NCBI RefSeq assembly: GCF_022900255.1
Contig: NZ_JALIRM010000013.1
Span: forward strand, 62,001 to 126,000
Source of the DNA: Lederbergia wuyishanensis
Lineage (GTDB): Bacteria > Bacillota > Bacilli > Bacillales > Bacillaceae_C
Direction of reading: 5' to 3'
DNA length: 64,000 nucleotides
Part shown: one piece after another, positions 63,287 to 64,000 of the stretch
Layout of the letters: every line of letters starts with the position of its first letter
How positions within the stretch are numbered: the stretch's first letter is position 1
Notes under the pieces: generated by a model
Databases searched by the model: none
What the model saw: the letters and a program-made list of their open reading frames with translations, nothing else
What the model was told of the DNA's origin: nothing
Made by a program: the position numbers and the translations under genes

Positions 63287-64000
63287 ATGTCATCGACTAT
63301 TGTTGTTAATGCCGTATACAAAGATTTTGGAAAAAAAGTAGTTTTAAATAATGTAGATTTAACTGTGGAATCTGGTCAAATATACGGATTAATCGGTCCC
63401 TCTGGCTCAGGAAAAACAACTTTAGTAAAAATAATTGTTGGTATGGACCTACCTTCTGAAGGGAGTGTCCACGTACTTGGTATGGATGTTCCAAATATAC
63501 ATTTACTTCAACAAATAGGCTATATGGCCCAGGCCGATGCATTATATAGTGATTTAACCGGAGAAGAAAATCTTGCTTTCTTTGCCTCATTATTTAAGTT
63601 AAAAAAGGACATTAGGAAAAAGCGAATTGAGTATGCCGCGAATCTAGTCAACCTTACATCTAATCTTAAAAAGAAAGTCAATGACTATTCTGGCGGTATG
63701 AAACGCAGACTATCTCTCGCAGTTGCCCTTATACAAGATCCACAAGTTTTGATTTTGGATGAACCAACTGTTGGTATTGACCCTGAATTAAGACAATCGA
63801 TTTGGGCTGAACTCCACTCTTTGAAAGAAAAAGGAAAAACGATACTAATTACAACTCATGTGATGGACGAAGCCGACAAATGTGATCGTCTAGCGATGGT
63901 TAGAGATGGAAAAATCATTACGAGCGGTTCACCAATGGAGTTAAGAGAAAAATATGGAATTACGAGTTTAGAAGAAATATTTTTGAAGGCTGGAGGGAAA
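63287..64000 (+). CDS. ABC transporter ATP-binding protein (3' end cut off by the window)
   Basis: The frame is open from ATG 63287 (behind GAGGGGG) to the last base, 238 codons. ATPase motifs: Walker A GPSGSGKTT, signature YSGGMKRRLSLAV, Walker B VLILDEPTVGID and H-loop ITTHVMDEAD. LQQIGYMAQADALYSDLTGE and the overall form match ABC-2 drug- or lipid-export ATPases of the LnrL/YfiL type. The visible part ends soon after the ATPase core, so the protein is nearly complete; a permease should follow outside the window. Confidence 0.92.
   Translation, partial: MSSTIVVNAVYKDFGKKVVLNNVDLTVESGQIYGLIGPSGSGKTTLVKIIVGMDLPSEGSVHVLGMDVPNIHLLQQIGYMAQADALYSDLTGEENLAFFASLFKLKKDIRKKRIEYAANLVNLTSNLKKKVNDYSGGMKRRLSLAVALIQDPQVLILDEPTVGIDPELRQSIWAELHSLKEKGKTILITTHVMDEADKCDRLAMVRDGKIITSGSPMELREKYGITSLEEIFLKAGGK

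Noticed and set aside
63237-63309. Possible leader peptides upstream of the last ABC ATPase (TTG at 63237 or ATG at 63247)
   Set aside because: Very short; the AAGGAG site could serve either, but there is no attenuator hairpin and nothing else to support translation.

Overview
The window reads as chromosome of a low-GC, spore-forming Bacillaceae bacterium. Many loci have Bacillus subtilis counterparts recognisable from protein sequence and order: a sigY-yxlCDEFG operon, a yfiB/yfiC-like ABC pair with its MarR gene, yxiO-like, yeeI (yebC2), a riboswitch-controlled pbuG-like/adeC operon, namZ (ybbC) and a KinD-like sensor kinase. Shine-Dalgarno sites are strong, TTG and GTG starts are common, and most gene ends carry clear hairpin terminators. 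I saw no rRNA, tRNA, CRISPR array, prophage or intact insertion sequence.

Layout. 1-5.5 kb: an ECF sigma factor followed by a cut-off gene, a phosphodiesterase-MFS pair, an array of palindromes, a histidine phosphatase broken by an in-frame TGA, and a catalytically degenerate site-2-protease-like membrane protein. 5.8-11 kb: an aldo/keto reductase and an asymmetric heterodimeric ABC exporter with its MarR regulator. 11.1-18.2 kb: a compact Tad (Flp) pilus operon (flp, prepilin peptidase, tadE, tadG-like, cpaB, cpaE, cpaF, tadB, tadC), with a cluster of SinR-like operator motifs upstream and a divergent DUF192 gene. 18.8-28.5 kb: a phosphoesterase and MFS pair, a KinD-like kinase behind a perfect Spo0A box, a GNAT gene, a sulfatase with a TauE-type exporter, an aldo/keto reductase, a 20-21 bp tandem array and a Cys/Met-metabolism PLP enzyme. 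28.5-35.9 kb: a lipoprotein, two ABC exporters, and a thioredoxin-TldD-TldE operon. 36.2-41.3 kb: an AgrC/LytTR-type two-component pair, convergent with the sigY operon. 41.5-50 kb: SDR/MarR, twin amidohydrolases, adenine deaminase plus purine permease under a guanine-type riboswitch, and yebC2. 50-59 kb: an ABC transporter with a NEW3 surface protein, divergent from an ECF sigma/anti-sigma pair; a MITE-like structured repeat; a TIM-barrel isomerase with an AraC regulator; a secreted-repeat lipoprotein; and a second ECF sigma/anti-sigma pair. 59-64 kb: a methyltransferase, a NamZ muramidase with extra C-terminal domains, a divergent HPr-kinase paralogue and a cut-off ABC ATPase.

Themes. The window is rich in envelope functions (surface pili, ECF regulation, ABC exporters, peptidoglycan recycling) and in nucleobase salvage. 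The most interesting parts are the Tad operon with its SinR-like operators, the two helically phased intergenic arrays, the thioredoxin/TldDE/ABC neighbourhood, the HPrK-like paralogue missing a conserved active-site glutamate, and the end-to-end foldable repeat at 54.8-55.0 kb. No search could be run, so names rest on motifs, lengths and context.
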